A stretch of 64,000 nt of DNA from Gammaproteobacteria bacterium (GTDB lineage: Bacteria; Pseudomonadota; Gammaproteobacteria; JAJPIJ01). Positions 30,740 through 43,704 of the stretch are shown in pieces. The translations under genes were made by a program, and so were the position numbers. The stretch spans positions 240,190 through 304,189 of the forward strand of contig JAJVIQ010000004.1 of assembly GCA_022071965.1 (NCBI GenBank), written 5' to 3'. Below the pieces are notes generated by a model. It ran no database searches. It had not been told where the DNA came from and saw nothing but the letters and a program-made list of their open reading frames with translations. How positions within the stretch are numbered: the first letter of the stretch is position 1; every line of letters begins with the position of its first letter.

Positions 30740-30869
30740 GATGAGCTGTCAGTTGGCGCCCGAGCGCAGCGGCGCGATGGCGCCCATGGGGCCGGCCGGC
30801 CATTCTACATGCGCGGCCTGCACGACAGAAGGGTGGAATGGCTGGGCGCGCGGGCCGAAGGACGCCCGG

Positions 30870-31205
30870 TCAGGCCTCGCGACGGCTCTCGCGCGCGATG
30901 AGCTGCAGGTTGCGAAGATAGATGAAGCAGCCGAGCATCTGGCCGACGATGAATACCGGGTCGGCGCGGTGGAGTGCGTAGGCGAGCAGTATGAGGCTGC
31001 CGCCGATGCTGAAGTACCAGAAGGCGGTCGGGATGACGCTGCGCCGCGCCTTTTCGCTCGCCAGCCATTGCAGGAGGAATCGGCAGAAGAACAACGTCTG
31101 GCCGATGAAGCCGATGGCGATCCAGGTGATCTCGTGCCCGGTGAGCAGGTTCCCGCACTTGTCGTACAGCAGTCCCAGCACACCCAGGAGGTCGTTGATG
31201 TTCAT
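30870..31205 (-). CDS. LAB_N-domain (lipid A biosynthesis N-terminal-like) membrane protein
   Basis: A 111-residue inner-membrane protein with three predicted helices and the LAB_N signature: IGFIGQTLFFCRFLLQWLAS, KARRSVIPTAFWYFSIGGSL and YALHRADPVFIVGQMLGCFI. Such proteins are commonly encoded next to family 2 glycosyltransferases that act on undecaprenyl or dolichyl phosphate in lipid A and glycan modification. Here the ATG overlaps the stop of the glycosyltransferase gene (ATGA), supporting a shared pathway. The exact role is unknown. Confidence 0.85.
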   Translation of the reverse strand: MNINDLLGVLGLLYDKCGNLLTGHEITWIAIGFIGQTLFFCRFLLQWLASEKARRSVIPTAFWYFSIGGSLILLAYALHRADPVFIVGQMLGCFIYLRNLQLIARESRREA

Positions 31206-31966
31206 CGGTTCTCCATCTCGTCGCTGACTACCACCTTGCCGCGGCGCTGCAGCCACATCACGCCGATCATATCCACGATGCCCACCCACAGGCGGTTGTG
31301 CACGCCGTACTTCGACCTGCCGCGTGTGCGCGGGCGATGGCGGACGTCCATGCTGACGACCCTTGCGCCTTCGCGGCGCGCCAGCGCAGGCAGAAAGCGG
31401 TGCATGTGATCGAACCAGGGCAGGCGCTGGAACAAATCGCGCCGGAAGACCTTCAGCCCGCAGCCGGTGTCGAGGGTGTCGTCACGCAGCAGGCGCCGGC
31501 GCACGCCGTTGGCGATGCGCGAGGAGGTGCGCTTCAGCCAGTTGTCCCGGCGGCGCCTGCGGTGTCCGCAGACCATGGCGACCTCGTGGTTGGTCGACTG
31601 CTGCAGCGCCGCCAGGAGCGGCGGGATGTCGGCCGGGTCGTTCTGGCCGTCGCCGTCCAGGGTCGCGATCCAGGGGTAGGTGGCCGCCGCGATGCCGGTG
31701 CGCATGGCCGCGCTCTGCCCGGAGCGGACCCGATGCCGCAGCACGCGCAGTCTTTCCCCGTGCTGCCGCCGTGCCTGGGCGAGGACGGCCGGCGTGTCGT
31801 CCGCGCTGCCGTCGTCGACGACGACGACCTCGAAATCCCGCATCGGGGCGAGCGCGGCGAAGGTCTCGGTCAGCAGCTCACCGATGGCCTCCTCCTCGTC
31901 GTACACCGGGATGACGACGGTGACGCCGCTCGCCGGGGCGGTCACGACCGGGGCAGTGGCGTTCAT
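31202..31966 (-). CDS. Family 2 glycosyltransferase (polyprenyl-phosphate type)
   Basis: A 254-residue GT-A enzyme resembling dolichol-phosphate mannosyltransferase and ArnC-like proteins. It has VTVVIPVYDEEEAIGELL at the N-terminus, FEVVVVDDGSADDTP, ATLDGDGQNDPADIPPL (the metal-binding DxD region), and DTGCGLKVFRRDLFQRLPWF. There is no clear C-terminal pair of membrane helices; one weakly hydrophobic stretch near the end may touch the membrane. It is coupled to the downstream LAB_N gene. It likely loads a sugar onto a lipid carrier for envelope modification. Confidence 0.87.
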   Translation of the reverse strand: MNATAPVVTAPASGVTVVIPVYDEEEAIGELLTETFAALAPMRDFEVVVVDDGSADDTPAVLAQARRQHGERLRVLRHRVRSGQSAAMRTGIAAATYPWIATLDGDGQNDPADIPPLLAALQQSTNHEVAMVCGHRRRRRDNWLKRTSSRIANGVRRRLLRDDTLDTGCGLKVFRRDLFQRLPWFDHMHRFLPALARREGARVVSMDVRHRPRTRGRSKYGVHNRLWVGIVDMIGVMWLQRRGKVVVSDEMENR

Positions 31967-32117
31967 TCGGGGTGATGTCTCGGTCAGGAGAAGCGGCGGG
32001 TGGCACGCGCCATTCTAGCCGCAAACGCGACTTCCCGCCCGCCGCGATCGAGCGTTGCCAGCGGATCGCGGAAGGATGTAGTGTACCGGACGGGCCGGGC
32101 CCCGTCGTGCAGCCAAC

Positions 32118-33221
32118 GTGATACTCCGACGCTACCTTTTCCGTGAGATAGGCATCACCTTCGCCGGTGTGTTCATGCTGGTGGTGATGATCTTCATCAG
32201 CCTGAGGATGGTGGATTACCTCGCCCAGGCCGCGGCCGGCCGCCTGCCCGTGGGCGCCGTGCTGAGCCTCGTCGGACTGGTGATCGTCAGTTACCTCGCC
32301 GGACTCATCCCCATCTGCCTGCTTCCGGCCATCATGCTGTCGGTGGGGCGCATGCAGCGCGACAACGAGGTCACCGCGATGGCCGGCGCCGGCATCGGCG
32401 GCCGGTTCCTGCACCGGAACGTGGCCGCGTTCACCAGTGTTTTCGTCCTGGCCGTGGCGTCCTGCTCGCTGTTCCTCGGGCCGTGGGCCACGCGGGAGAT
32501 GCGCAGCCTGAAGGAGCGAGCGGAGCAGGAATCCGACATCACGGGCGTGACACCGGGACGCTTCAAGGAGTTCAGCGAGGGCGATCGCGTGCTGTTCGTC
32601 CGCGATCTGACGCCGGACAAGCAGCGCATGGAGGAGGTGTTCCTGCAGGAGCGGGACCAGGATGCGATGAGCGTCCTGGCCGCCGACAGCGCGGTGCTGG
32701 CCGTCGAGGAAGGGACCGGCCATCGATTCGCGCTGTTCCACAACGGCAGCCGCTACAAGGGCGTGCCAGGGCAGGCGGATTTCGAGATCACGCACTACGA
32801 GACCCTGGGATGGCGCATCGACCAGGGTGCGCAGGGCGGGGTGACGGAGAACACCAAGAGCATGCCGACGCTGCGGCTGCTTGCCGCCGGCGATCCGGTC
32901 AGCGTTGCCGAGCTGCAATGGCGCGTGTCGGTGCCCATACTCACGTTTCTGCTGTCGGTGTTCGCGGTCTCGCTGCTGAGACTGTCGGGCAGGCACAACC
33001 GCTACGGGGCCTTGCTCATCGCCGTGCTGGTGTATTTCACCTACAGCAATCTGCTGGGCGTGGCGCGTACGCTGGTGAAGAAGGAGGAGATACCAGGCGC
33101 GATCGGGCTGTGGTGGGTGCACCTGCTCATGATCGGCGTGATACTGCTGATGGAATTCCAGCCGCAGTTGGCGCGCTGGCTGCGAACCCCGCGGCAGCCG
33201 CCGGCGGTGTCCCCCGCGTGA
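32118..33221 (+). CDS. lptF: LPS export permease LptF
   Basis: A transmembrane subunit of the LptB2FG ABC exporter that extracts LPS from the inner membrane (367 aa). It has the YjgP/YjgQ layout: two N-terminal helices (RYLFREIGITFAGVFMLVVM), a periplasmic beta-jellyroll domain (RFKEFSEGDRVLFVRDLTPD; VLAADSAVLAVEEGTGHRFA), and C-terminal helices. LPAIMLSVGRMQRDNEVTAM near residue 75 is the coupling-helix region. The start is GTG at 32118, reading MILRRYLFREIGI. The usual lptG partner does not follow; a convergent rlmJ gene does. Confidence 0.9.
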   Translation: MILRRYLFREIGITFAGVFMLVVMIFISLRMVDYLAQAAAGRLPVGAVLSLVGLVIVSYLAGLIPICLLPAIMLSVGRMQRDNEVTAMAGAGIGGRFLHRNVAAFTSVFVLAVASCSLFLGPWATREMRSLKERAEQESDITGVTPGRFKEFSEGDRVLFVRDLTPDKQRMEEVFLQERDQDAMSVLAADSAVLAVEEGTGHRFALFHNGSRYKGVPGQADFEITHYETLGWRIDQGAQGGVTENTKSMPTLRLLAAGDPVSVAELQWRVSVPILTFLLSVFAVSLLRLSGRHNRYGALLIAVLVYFTYSNLLGVARTLVKKEEIPGAIGLWWVHLLMIGVILLMEFQPQLARWLRTPRQPPAVSPA

Positions 33222-33368
33222 GACCGTGAAGGCGTTGCCCAACCCGTGGCGCGGCGCCGGCCTGGCAGGCATGGCTTGCCATGGCGGTGGCGTGCCGGCT
33301 GGTGGTCCAGCGCGCCACAGCCGGCGGATCGCCTGGGGGGCTTCGAGGGTGCTGCCGGCATTCGCCTG

Positions 33369-34235
33369 CTATTCGGGCACGAGCCAGCGGACATCGGTGC
33401 GGCCCTGATCGCCCACGGCGAGCCGCCGGTGCAGCCAGGGGAGCACCTGCCGCAGTTCGATGTCGAGCCGGTACGGCGGATGGACGATTATCATGCCGGC
33501 CCCGTTCATGCCGAGCGGGCTGTCATCGGGCAGCACGCACAGCTCGGCGCACAGCATCTTGGGCAGCCCGGCGGCGATGACGCGGCGATGCAGGGCGGCC
33601 GCGGGCACCTTGGGCATCACCGGATACCAGATGGCATAGGTCCCCGTCGCCCAGCGCCGGTGACCCTCGCGCAGGCCGGCCGCGACGTGACCGATCTCCT
33701 CGCGGCGCTCGTAGGAGGGATCGATGAGCACCATTCCACGCCGCTCCACCGGCGGCAGGTGCGATTTCAGCAGATGGTAGCCGTCGCCGCGCACCACCTG
33801 CACGCAGCGCTCGCCGGCGAACTCGCGCTGCAACAGCGGCACCTCGCTGCTGTGCAGTTCACCGAGTACCATGCGATCTCCGCGGCGGAGCAGATGGCGC
33901 GCGATGCGCGGCGAGCCCGGATACCAGCGCGGCGCGGCGCCCCGCGTGGCCGTGCGTGCGGCCCCGCCGTTCAGCGCCGCAACCGCGTCGAGGTAGGCGG
34001 CCACGGGGGCCGGCGCCCCGCGCTCCCCCCACACGCGGGCGATGCCGGACATGAACTCGCGGTGCTTGCGGGCAGCCTCGGAGTGCAGGTCGTAGCGCCC
34101 GGCGCCGGCGTGCGTGTCGACGTAGACGTACGGCCTTTCCTTGCGCGCCAGCGCCTGCAACAGCATGGTCAGCACGACGTGCTTGAAGACGTCGGCGAAG
34201 TTGCCGGCATGAAAGCCGTGGCGGTAGCTGAGCAT
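33369..34235 (-). CDS. rlmJ: 23S rRNA A2030 N6-methyltransferase RlmJ
   Basis: A SAM-dependent enzyme that makes m6A2030 in 23S rRNA (288 aa, E. coli 280). The family N-terminus MLSYRHGFHAGNFADVFKHV is intact. VYVDTHAGAGRYDLHS is the SAM-binding motif. The catalytic motif IV reads DPSYE at residues 172-176, where E. coli has DPPYE; the Asp is kept but Pro is Ser. MNGAGMIIVHPPYRLD is near the C-terminus. It is convergent with lptF. Confidence 0.9.
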   Translation of the reverse strand: MLSYRHGFHAGNFADVFKHVVLTMLLQALARKERPYVYVDTHAGAGRYDLHSEAARKHREFMSGIARVWGERGAPAPVAAYLDAVAALNGGAARTATRGAAPRWYPGSPRIARHLLRRGDRMVLGELHSSEVPLLQREFAGERCVQVVRGDGYHLLKSHLPPVERRGMVLIDPSYERREEIGHVAAGLREGHRRWATGTYAIWYPVMPKVPAAALHRRVIAAGLPKMLCAELCVLPDDSPLGMNGAGMIIVHPPYRLDIELRQVLPWLHRRLAVGDQGRTDVRWLVPE

Positions 34236-34275
34236 GATGGCCGGCGGGAAGGTCGGGGAGCGAGTTGTGAGTGGC

Positions 34276-34335
34276 GATTCGTGAGTCGTGATTGGTGACT
34301 GGGGTCCGAATCACGAATCACGGATCACGGATCAC
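34276..34335. repeat. Iterated GTGATTCG-type repeat with inverted halves
   Basis: The left half repeats GTGA-containing octamers (GATTCGTGA, CGTGATTGGTGA). The right half repeats the reverse complement (AATCACGAATCACGGATCACG). GATTCGTGA at 34276-34284 pairs with TCACGAATC at 34311-34319. The block lies between the stop of the TPR-like gene and the start of rlmJ, both on the minus strand. It may form a 3'-end hairpin or be a dispersed intergenic repeat; no gene is encoded. Confidence 0.5.
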
Positions 34336-34337
34336 TG

Positions 34338-34760
34338 TCACGACGGCAGCTCGCTCAGGAGTATGTCGGCGCGGGTCATCATCTCGCCGTCCCCGGCCTC
34401 GGCGGCCAGGTGCAGGCCGCGCCTCAGCAGCTCGCGCGCCTCCTCGTGGCGTTCGAGCGCCGCCTGCCGCTCTCCCATGCCGATGAGGATCGACTGGATC
34501 GGCAGCTCGTCGTGCTCGGCCACCCGCAGCGCCTGATCGTAGTATTCCAGCGCCTGCTCGTTGTCGGGGGCGAAGTCGCCCAGGGTCTCCCACAGCAGCG
34601 CGTGCTCGCGGCCCTCCTCGACGAGGGCGAGACAGTACTCGCGCATCTCCTCGAACAGCTCCTCGAGGAGCTCCGGCGATCCCGCCTCGTGCGCGTCCTT
34701 CATCGCCACGGCCAGATCGTAGAGGCGGGCATGCACGTACTCGGGCAGGTCCTCACGCAT
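34338..34760 (-). CDS. TPR-like helical protein of unknown function
   Basis: A 140-residue acidic, all-helical soluble protein. Two helix pairs resemble tetratricopeptide repeats (LLWETLGDFAPDNEQALEYY and ERQAALERHEEARELLRRGL). There is no signal peptide. The gene follows ettA on the minus strand (48 bases after its stop), so it may be cotranscribed. A protein-interaction role is a guess from the fold. Confidence 0.7.
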   Translation of the reverse strand: MREDLPEYVHARLYDLAVAMKDAHEAGSPELLEELFEEMREYCLALVEEGREHALLWETLGDFAPDNEQALEYYDQALRVAEHDELPIQSILIGMGERQAALERHEEARELLRRGLHLAAEAGDGEMMTRADILLSELPS

Positions 34761-34808
34761 GGCTCGTTCTCCCGTTGGCCGCCTTGCAGGCGCTCGAGGC
34801 CCCGGAGG

Positions 34809-36476
<1,668 letters not shown>

Positions 36477-36888
36477 GAAGAGTGTTGCCTGCTGATCGTG
36501 AAAAACCGCCATTATCCTTGAGCTTTCGCCGCGCCGAAAGCCCCGCTTGCTCGAGCATTCCGCCCGGGCGGCAGCCAGGGTCCCTCGGACAGATTACAGC
36601 GGGTTGCCGTGCAAGCGAGTCGGGTACGGTAGTGCGCGGCGGGTTGCCGGGTCCGGTGCGGCTACCGCTCGCTACCGCGGCGTCGTGCTCGCTGTCCCTG
36701 CTGCGCGCGCCGCCGAGGCGCGCCTCACCGGACCCGGCAACCCGCTCATACCGCGTGCAGAACCTCGAAGTGCTGCCACTGCGCTGTCTGATGGCCACGA
36801 GCCCGGAACACGGTGAATCGCAGAGAGCCCGATCCTGGCCGCCACTGCGAGTAGCTTGCTCGGGGGAGTTGTTCCCGTGTCGCTATAG
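36477..36888. other. Gene-free stretch upstream of ettA
   Basis: These 412 bases between the ettA start and the RND pump stop hold no convincing coding frame. The main content is the large inverted repeat at 36639-36745. A partial extra copy of its arm (GCGGGTTGCCG) lies at 36599-36609. The ettA promoter should be near 36480-36540 on the minus strand, but I see no clear hexamers. Confidence 0.6.
36639..36745. repeat. 107-base element with perfect 20-base inverted ends and inner hairpin
   Basis: The arms 36639-36658 and 36726-36745 are exact reverse complements over 20 bases. Inside lies a second perfect stem, GCGCGCC (36705-36711) with GGCGCGC (36717-36723) around a 5-base loop. The element could be a miniature transposable element, a REP-like unit, or a structured terminator for the RND operon. 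No target-site duplication is obvious. Confidence 0.6.
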
Positions 36889-40115
<3,227 letters not shown>

Positions 40116-40119
<4 letters not shown>

Positions 40120-41186
40120 GGTACGGGCGCCGTTTCCGGCATCGCCTGCTGCTTGTACCGGATCCCCGCGGCGATCGGATCGACGGCCACCCGTTCGCCG
40201 GCGGCGATTCCCGCGAGCACCGGGATCCGCGCATCCGCGGTCGGCGTTCCGATTCGCACGTAGCGGAAGCTCACCCGATCCTGCTCATCGAACACGTAGA
40301 CGCCGGTCACCTCGCTGCGCTGGACCACGGCCGAGGCCGGCACCAGCACGCGCTCCTCCTCGCCACTGGCGAAGGCCACCTTGACCAGCGTTCCCGGGAA
40401 TACGCCATGGTCGCCGGCCGGCAGCGTCACCAGCACCCGGAAGGTGTGCGTGGCCGGATCGGCATTCGGCGGCAGACGCATGTCGGTCGCCTCCAGCGCC
40501 TTGCCGCCGGGCAGCACGATGCGCGCGCGGCGATGTTCGCGCAGGGCGGAGATATAGCTCTGCGGCACCTCGACCTCTGCGCGCAGGTGCTCGAGCGACA
40601 GGCCGGTCATGAGCGGTGCGCCGACCGTGGCGGTCTCGCCGATCTCGACGTGACGCTGCACGACATAGCCGCTGTAGGGCGCGCGCACCTCGGTGTAGGT
40701 GGTCCCCTCGCGGGCCTCCTTCACGCCGGCCTCGGCGGCCGCGACGCGCGCCTGCGCGGATTCGAGATTGGCCGCCGCGGCATCGAGCGCCGACCGGGCG
40801 ACCAGGCCGCGGTCGAAGATCTCCCGGGTTCGTCCGTGGTTGAGCTCGGCCTCGGCGAGGCGCGCTCGCGCCTCGGTCACCGCAGCCTGCGCGCTGGACA
40901 GGCGCGCCCGCTGCTCGGTGTCGCTCAGGCGCACGATGACCTGGCCCTGTTGCACGTGATCGCCGACGTCGAAGGCGATCTCCTCGACCCGGCCGCTGGT
41001 CTGCGCCGCCACGGTCGACTGATTGACCGCCCCCAGGACGCCGTCGAAGCTCACCTCGCGCACGACCCGCTCACGAGTGGCCGCCACGCTCTCGAGCGCC
41101 GCGGCCTCCTGCGCGGTCGCGCCGGGCCCCGGCGCGCAAAGCAGTATCGCCAGTACGATATGGCGGCCTCGAAGTGGTCCCGTCAT
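40116..41186 (-). CDS. RND periplasmic adaptor (membrane fusion protein)
   Basis: The periplasmic adaptor for the RND pump encoded next (356 aa). An N-terminal signal peptide (IVLAILLCAPGPGATAQ) precedes a split lipoyl domain (TSGRVEEIAFDVGDHVQQGQ and YTEVRAPYSGYVVQRHVEIG), a helical hairpin between them (AQAAVTEARARLAEAELNHG), and beta-barrel/membrane-proximal domains (VLVPASAVVQRSEVTGVYVF). No lipobox Cys is placed properly, so it is probably a soluble periplasmic form. The gene is 31 bases after the DUF442-DUF2892 gene. No outer-membrane channel gene is present locally. Confidence 0.9.
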
Positions 41187-41217
41187 GACAGGCTCCGTGT
41201 AGTGGTGCCTTCCCGGC

Positions 41218-41925
41218 TCAACGTGCCGCGGAGGATCCCCGGAAGGCGGCGCCGTAAGGGGCGCCGAGCCGCGCGAGGATCCGGGCCAGAAGGCAGAAGC
41301 CCGTGAACGACGCCTGCAGCATGTTGGCGCCGACGAAGGCGGTGAACCACAGCCACGCCGGCGAGTGAAGCTGCGACAGCGCGAGGCTCGCCAGCACGAA
41401 CAGGCCGGCGAGGCGGAACACCAGTCGATCGACGGTGGACATGGTCGCCGCCGCGGCGGCGTACTCCAGGCCCGCTCCCACGGAATGGCCGTGAATAACG
41501 GCCGTGACCGCCGGTTCCAGCGCCTTCAGGCCCGCGGCGCGTCCGGCGGCGATGGCGGCAGCCGGATCGCAGCCGTCGGCGAAGAAGGCCTTGAGGGCGA
41601 ACAATGCGCCGACGCGGTTGCCGCTGGCGCAATGTACGACGACGGGCCTGCTCGCGGGATCAGAGAGTATCCGGGCCAGTCGCAGCGCGTTCTCGCGCGT
41701 CAGGTCCGGCGCACCGGCGATCGGAATGTGCACATAACGCATGCCCAGGGAGGCGACCAGCGCGCCCTCGTCGAACTTCTGCTCGCGGACGGGGCAGAGG
41801 TTGACCACGGTGCGCAGCCCTCCGGCATGGGCCTCGCGAAGCTCGTCCTCGGAGGGAAGGCCGCAGGCGATGACACCCTCGATGGGTTTGCATGCGGCGG
41901 GCAGTGCCGGGTGTTGCCATTTCAT
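41218..41925 (-). CDS. DUF442 (BLH phosphatase-like) - DUF2892 fusion protein
   Basis: A 235-residue two-domain protein. Residues ~10-145 form the DUF442/TIGR01244 sulfur-transferase or dual-specificity-phosphatase-like domain. Its active loop is HCASGNRVG, with Cys99 and Arg104 (CX4R spacing as seen here). Residues ~162-225 form a DUF2892 (YgaP-type) two-helix membrane hairpin starting [18 protein letters not shown]. In the BigR regulon DUF442 is joined to a persulfide dioxygenase, and DUF2892 with rhodanese occurs in YgaP, so a persulfide-handling role is likely (inference). It is 5 bases after the ArsR gene and precedes the RND adaptor. Confidence 0.82.
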   Translation of the reverse strand: MKWQHPALPAACKPIEGVIACGLPSEDELREAHAGGLRTVVNLCPVREQKFDEGALVASLGMRYVHIPIAGAPDLTRENALRLARILSDPASRPVVVHCASGNRVGALFALKAFFADGCDPAAAIAAGRAAGLKALEPAVTAVIHGHSVGAGLEYAAAAATMSTVDRLVFRLAGLFVLASLALSQLHSPAWLWFTAFVGANMLQASFTGFCLLARILARLGAPYGAAFRGSSAAR

Positions 41926-41930
41926 GGATT

Positions 41931-42320
41931 TCAGGCTCCTCTTCGGGTTGCCCTAGAAGTCGCCGGCCTGGCGACGTTCCGTGGCGGGGTGCAGCAGTAT
42001 CTGTCATGCAGCAGTTGCACGATTTCCATGGCCGCGCCATCCGCCACGGAGTAATGGATCGTCTGCGACTCGCGCCGGGTTCGCACCAGCCTCCCGCGCC
42101 GGAGCACGGCGAGGTGCTGCGAGAGCGCGGACTGCGACAGGGGAATGCGCCGGTTGAGCTCGCTCACGGACAGCTCACCCTCCGAGAGCACACACAACAC
42201 CAGAAGGCGGTGCGGATTGGCGAGCGAGCGCATCAGGCGGGCGGCCGCCGCGGCATGCCTGCGCATGGCGCGCGCGTCGATTCCCGGCATCGCGGCGGCG
42301 GCGTCCCGGATCCGATTCAT
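41931..42320 (-). CDS. ArsR-family regulator, BigR/YgaV-like persulfide-sensor type
   Basis: A 129-residue winged-helix repressor. The HTH spans [20 protein letters not shown] and [18 protein letters not shown]; the wing follows at [14 protein letters not shown]. Cys43 (in [10 protein letters not shown]) and Cys109-Cys110 (HDRYCC) are placed like the two sensing cysteines of BigR, SqrR and YgaV, which form disulfide or tetrasulfide bonds under sulfide stress and release DNA. It is first in an operon with the DUF442-DUF2892 and RND genes and divergent from a sulfide:quinone reductase remnant. Direct sensing is inferred from the Cys positions. Confidence 0.82.
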   Translation of the reverse strand: MNRIRDAAAAMPGIDARAMRRHAAAAARLMRSLANPHRLLVLCVLSEGELSVSELNRRIPLSQSALSQHLAVLRRGRLVRTRRESQTIHYSVADGAAMEIVQLLHDRYCCTPPRNVARPATSRATRRGA

Positions 42321-42437
42321 AAATGCTGAGTTGCTAAATAAGATACTCCTAATATACTTGGGATGGGGCGGACCTGCAAGAAGCGCGAACGCTTCGCACG
42401 GTCACCAGGAGTCCGCTACCCAACGGAGCACGGCAAC
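42321..42437. promoter_or_regulatory. Divergent, A+T-rich control region of the arsR-type operon
   Basis: The 117 bases between the ArsR-type ATG and the sulfide:quinone reductase remnant include an A+T-rich core (about 42318-42360, with GCTAAATAAGATACTCC and AATATACTT) in otherwise G+C-rich DNA. AGATACT and ATATACT recur ten bases apart. This is the expected place for both promoters and the ArsR operator; I could not define a clean palindrome. Confidence 0.45.
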
Positions 42438-42640
42438 ATGTCCCACATCCTCGTTCCGGGCGCAGGCATCGACGGCATGCCTGTCGCACATGATCCGAAA
42501 CGCCGTCGCGCCGAGGCACACGAGGTCACGCTCACCAGCACGCCGCGGGCGCCTTCCAGATCACTTCGTCGAACCTCCAGGTCCCGATCGGCGGACGGCC
42601 GCCGGAGAAGAGCATCGCTTCCATGCGTCCAACCACAGGA
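42438..42640 (+). pseudogene. Remnant of sulfide:quinone oxidoreductase N-terminus
   Basis: The frame from ATG 42438 reads MSHILVPGAGIDGMPVAHDP and then EAHEVTLTS, matching the FAD-binding start of sulfide:quinone reductases (HIVxLGAGxGGMPxAYE... HEVTLIS). Near 42545 the match shifts frame: from 42551 it reads FQITSSNLQVPIGGR, corresponding to the family's FQFxPSNPWVAVGWR. Only ~65 of ~400 codons remain, and key glycines are altered (VPGAGID). GGAG lies 9 bases before the ATG, so the old gene began here, divergent from the sulfide-type regulator. Confidence 0.7.
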
Positions 42641-42648
42641 GAACAGGC

Positions 42649-43248
42649 ATGCCCCGTAACGTCACCGGCGTCGTCCTGATGCTGATTGCGGCCATCTCGG
42701 TGCTGACGTCGGGGATCGCCGCGGGAAGGGGTGACGCGGCAGCCGAAGACGCCCGCCTGCGCGCGAGCCGCGAGCTGACGCGCCAGTTCCAGCAGCGCCT
42801 GAAGGCGGAGCTCGAGGCGGCCATCGCGCAGGGTGGACCGGTCGGTGCCATCGGCGTGTGCCGCGAGCAGGCTCCGGCCATCGCAAGGGAACTGAGCGCC
42901 GCGGGCGGCGCGCGCGTCTCCCGCACGGCGCTGCGTGTGCGAGACCCCGCCAACACGCCGCAGCCGTGGCAGCGCGACGTCCTGCTCCGGTTCCAGGAGC
43001 GCATGGCGGCGGGCGAACCGGCCGACGGGCTCGAGTACTTCGAGACGCCGGCCGGGGAGGGCGCGCGATACATGAAGGCCATTCCCACGGGCCCGCTGTG
43101 CGTGACCTGTCACGGCAACAATCTCGCCGCGGACGTGCAGGCCGCGTTGCGCGGCATGTACCCGGAGGATGCCGCGACCGGCTTCGCGGCAGGCGACCTC
43201 CGCGGCGCCTTCAGCGTCGTGTGGCCGGAGGAGAGCGAGGCGCCATGA
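42649..43248 (+). CDS. Exported c-type haem protein, DUF3365 (Tll0287-like)
   Basis: A 199-residue exported protein with a signal peptide (VLMLIAAISVLTSGIAAG) and one c-type haem site, CVTCHG (Cys151, Cys154, His155). It has the DUF3365/Tll0287-like layout: QFQQRLKAELEAAIAQGGPV, AIGVCREQAPAIA and the PTGPLCVTCHG core. Such domains bind haem c and are found alone or in redox sensor kinases. AGGAG is 7 bases before the ATG. The stop overlaps the trxC start (ATGA), so the two are coupled. It probably transfers electrons or senses redox in the periplasm; the partner is unknown. Confidence 0.85.
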   Translation: MPRNVTGVVLMLIAAISVLTSGIAAGRGDAAAEDARLRASRELTRQFQQRLKAELEAAIAQGGPVGAIGVCREQAPAIARELSAAGGARVSRTALRVRDPANTPQPWQRDVLLRFQERMAAGEPADGLEYFETPAGEGARYMKAIPTGPLCVTCHGNNLAADVQAALRGMYPEDAATGFAAGDLRGAFSVVWPEESEAP

Positions 43249-43685
43249 CCGCGGCGATGGTCCAGGTCGTCTGCGGGCACTGCGATGCGGCCAACCGGGT
43301 ACCGTCGGCGCGGCTGACCGAGAGGCCGCGTTGCGGCGCCTGCAAACTGCCGTTGTTCAGCGGTCATCCGATCGCCCTGACCGCTGCCAGCTTCCAGAGG
43401 CACGCCGGCCGCAGCGACCTGCCGTTGATCGTGGACTTCTGGGCTCCCTGGTGCGGACCCTGCCGCACCATGGCGCCGGTGTTCGAGGCGGCCGCCGCGC
43501 GCCTGGAGCCGCACGCGCGGCTCGCGAAGGTCGATACGGATGCGGAGCCGTCGCTGGCTGCGGCGCACGGCATCCGGAGCATACCGACCCTGGCGATCTT
43601 CCGCGGTGGGCGGGAGGTCGCGCGCACGAGCGGCGCGATGCCGCTGGAAGCGCTGATCGGGTGGGTGCAGCAGAATACGCGCTGA
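43245..43685 (+). CDS. trxC: Thioredoxin 2 (TrxC)
   Basis: A cytoplasmic thioredoxin with an N-terminal zinc ribbon (146 aa, typical). The zinc cysteines are Cys10/13 (CGHC) and Cys30/33 (CGAC). The active site is WCGPC at Cys70/73 in LIVDFWAPWCGPCRTMAPVF. IRSIPTLAIFRGG contains the cis-Pro loop. TrxC proteins reduce disulfides and resist oxidative stress. Coupling to a haem c gene and nearness to a sulfide-type regulator suggest a role in persulfide or redox stress here (inference). Confidence 0.93.
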   Translation: MTAAMVQVVCGHCDAANRVPSARLTERPRCGACKLPLFSGHPIALTAASFQRHAGRSDLPLIVDFWAPWCGPCRTMAPVFEAAAARLEPHARLAKVDTDAEPSLAAAHGIRSIPTLAIFRGGREVARTSGAMPLEALIGWVQQNTR

Positions 43686-43704
43686 ACGGGCGTGCGGCCG
43701 AGGA

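Noticed and set aside
30740..30869. Cobalamin or SAH riboswitch ahead of metH
   Set aside because: The upstream stretch is short and lacks the B12-box or SAH-aptamer core sequences.
33222..33368. A missing lptG in the gap after lptF
   Set aside because: Only ~150 bases remain before the convergent rlmJ stop, and the short frame there has no permease-like sequence.
34276..34335. Possible tRNA or CRISPR from repeated stem-like sequence
   Set aside because: No cloverleaf, no T-loop GTTCRA in the right place and no spacers; only iterated octamers.
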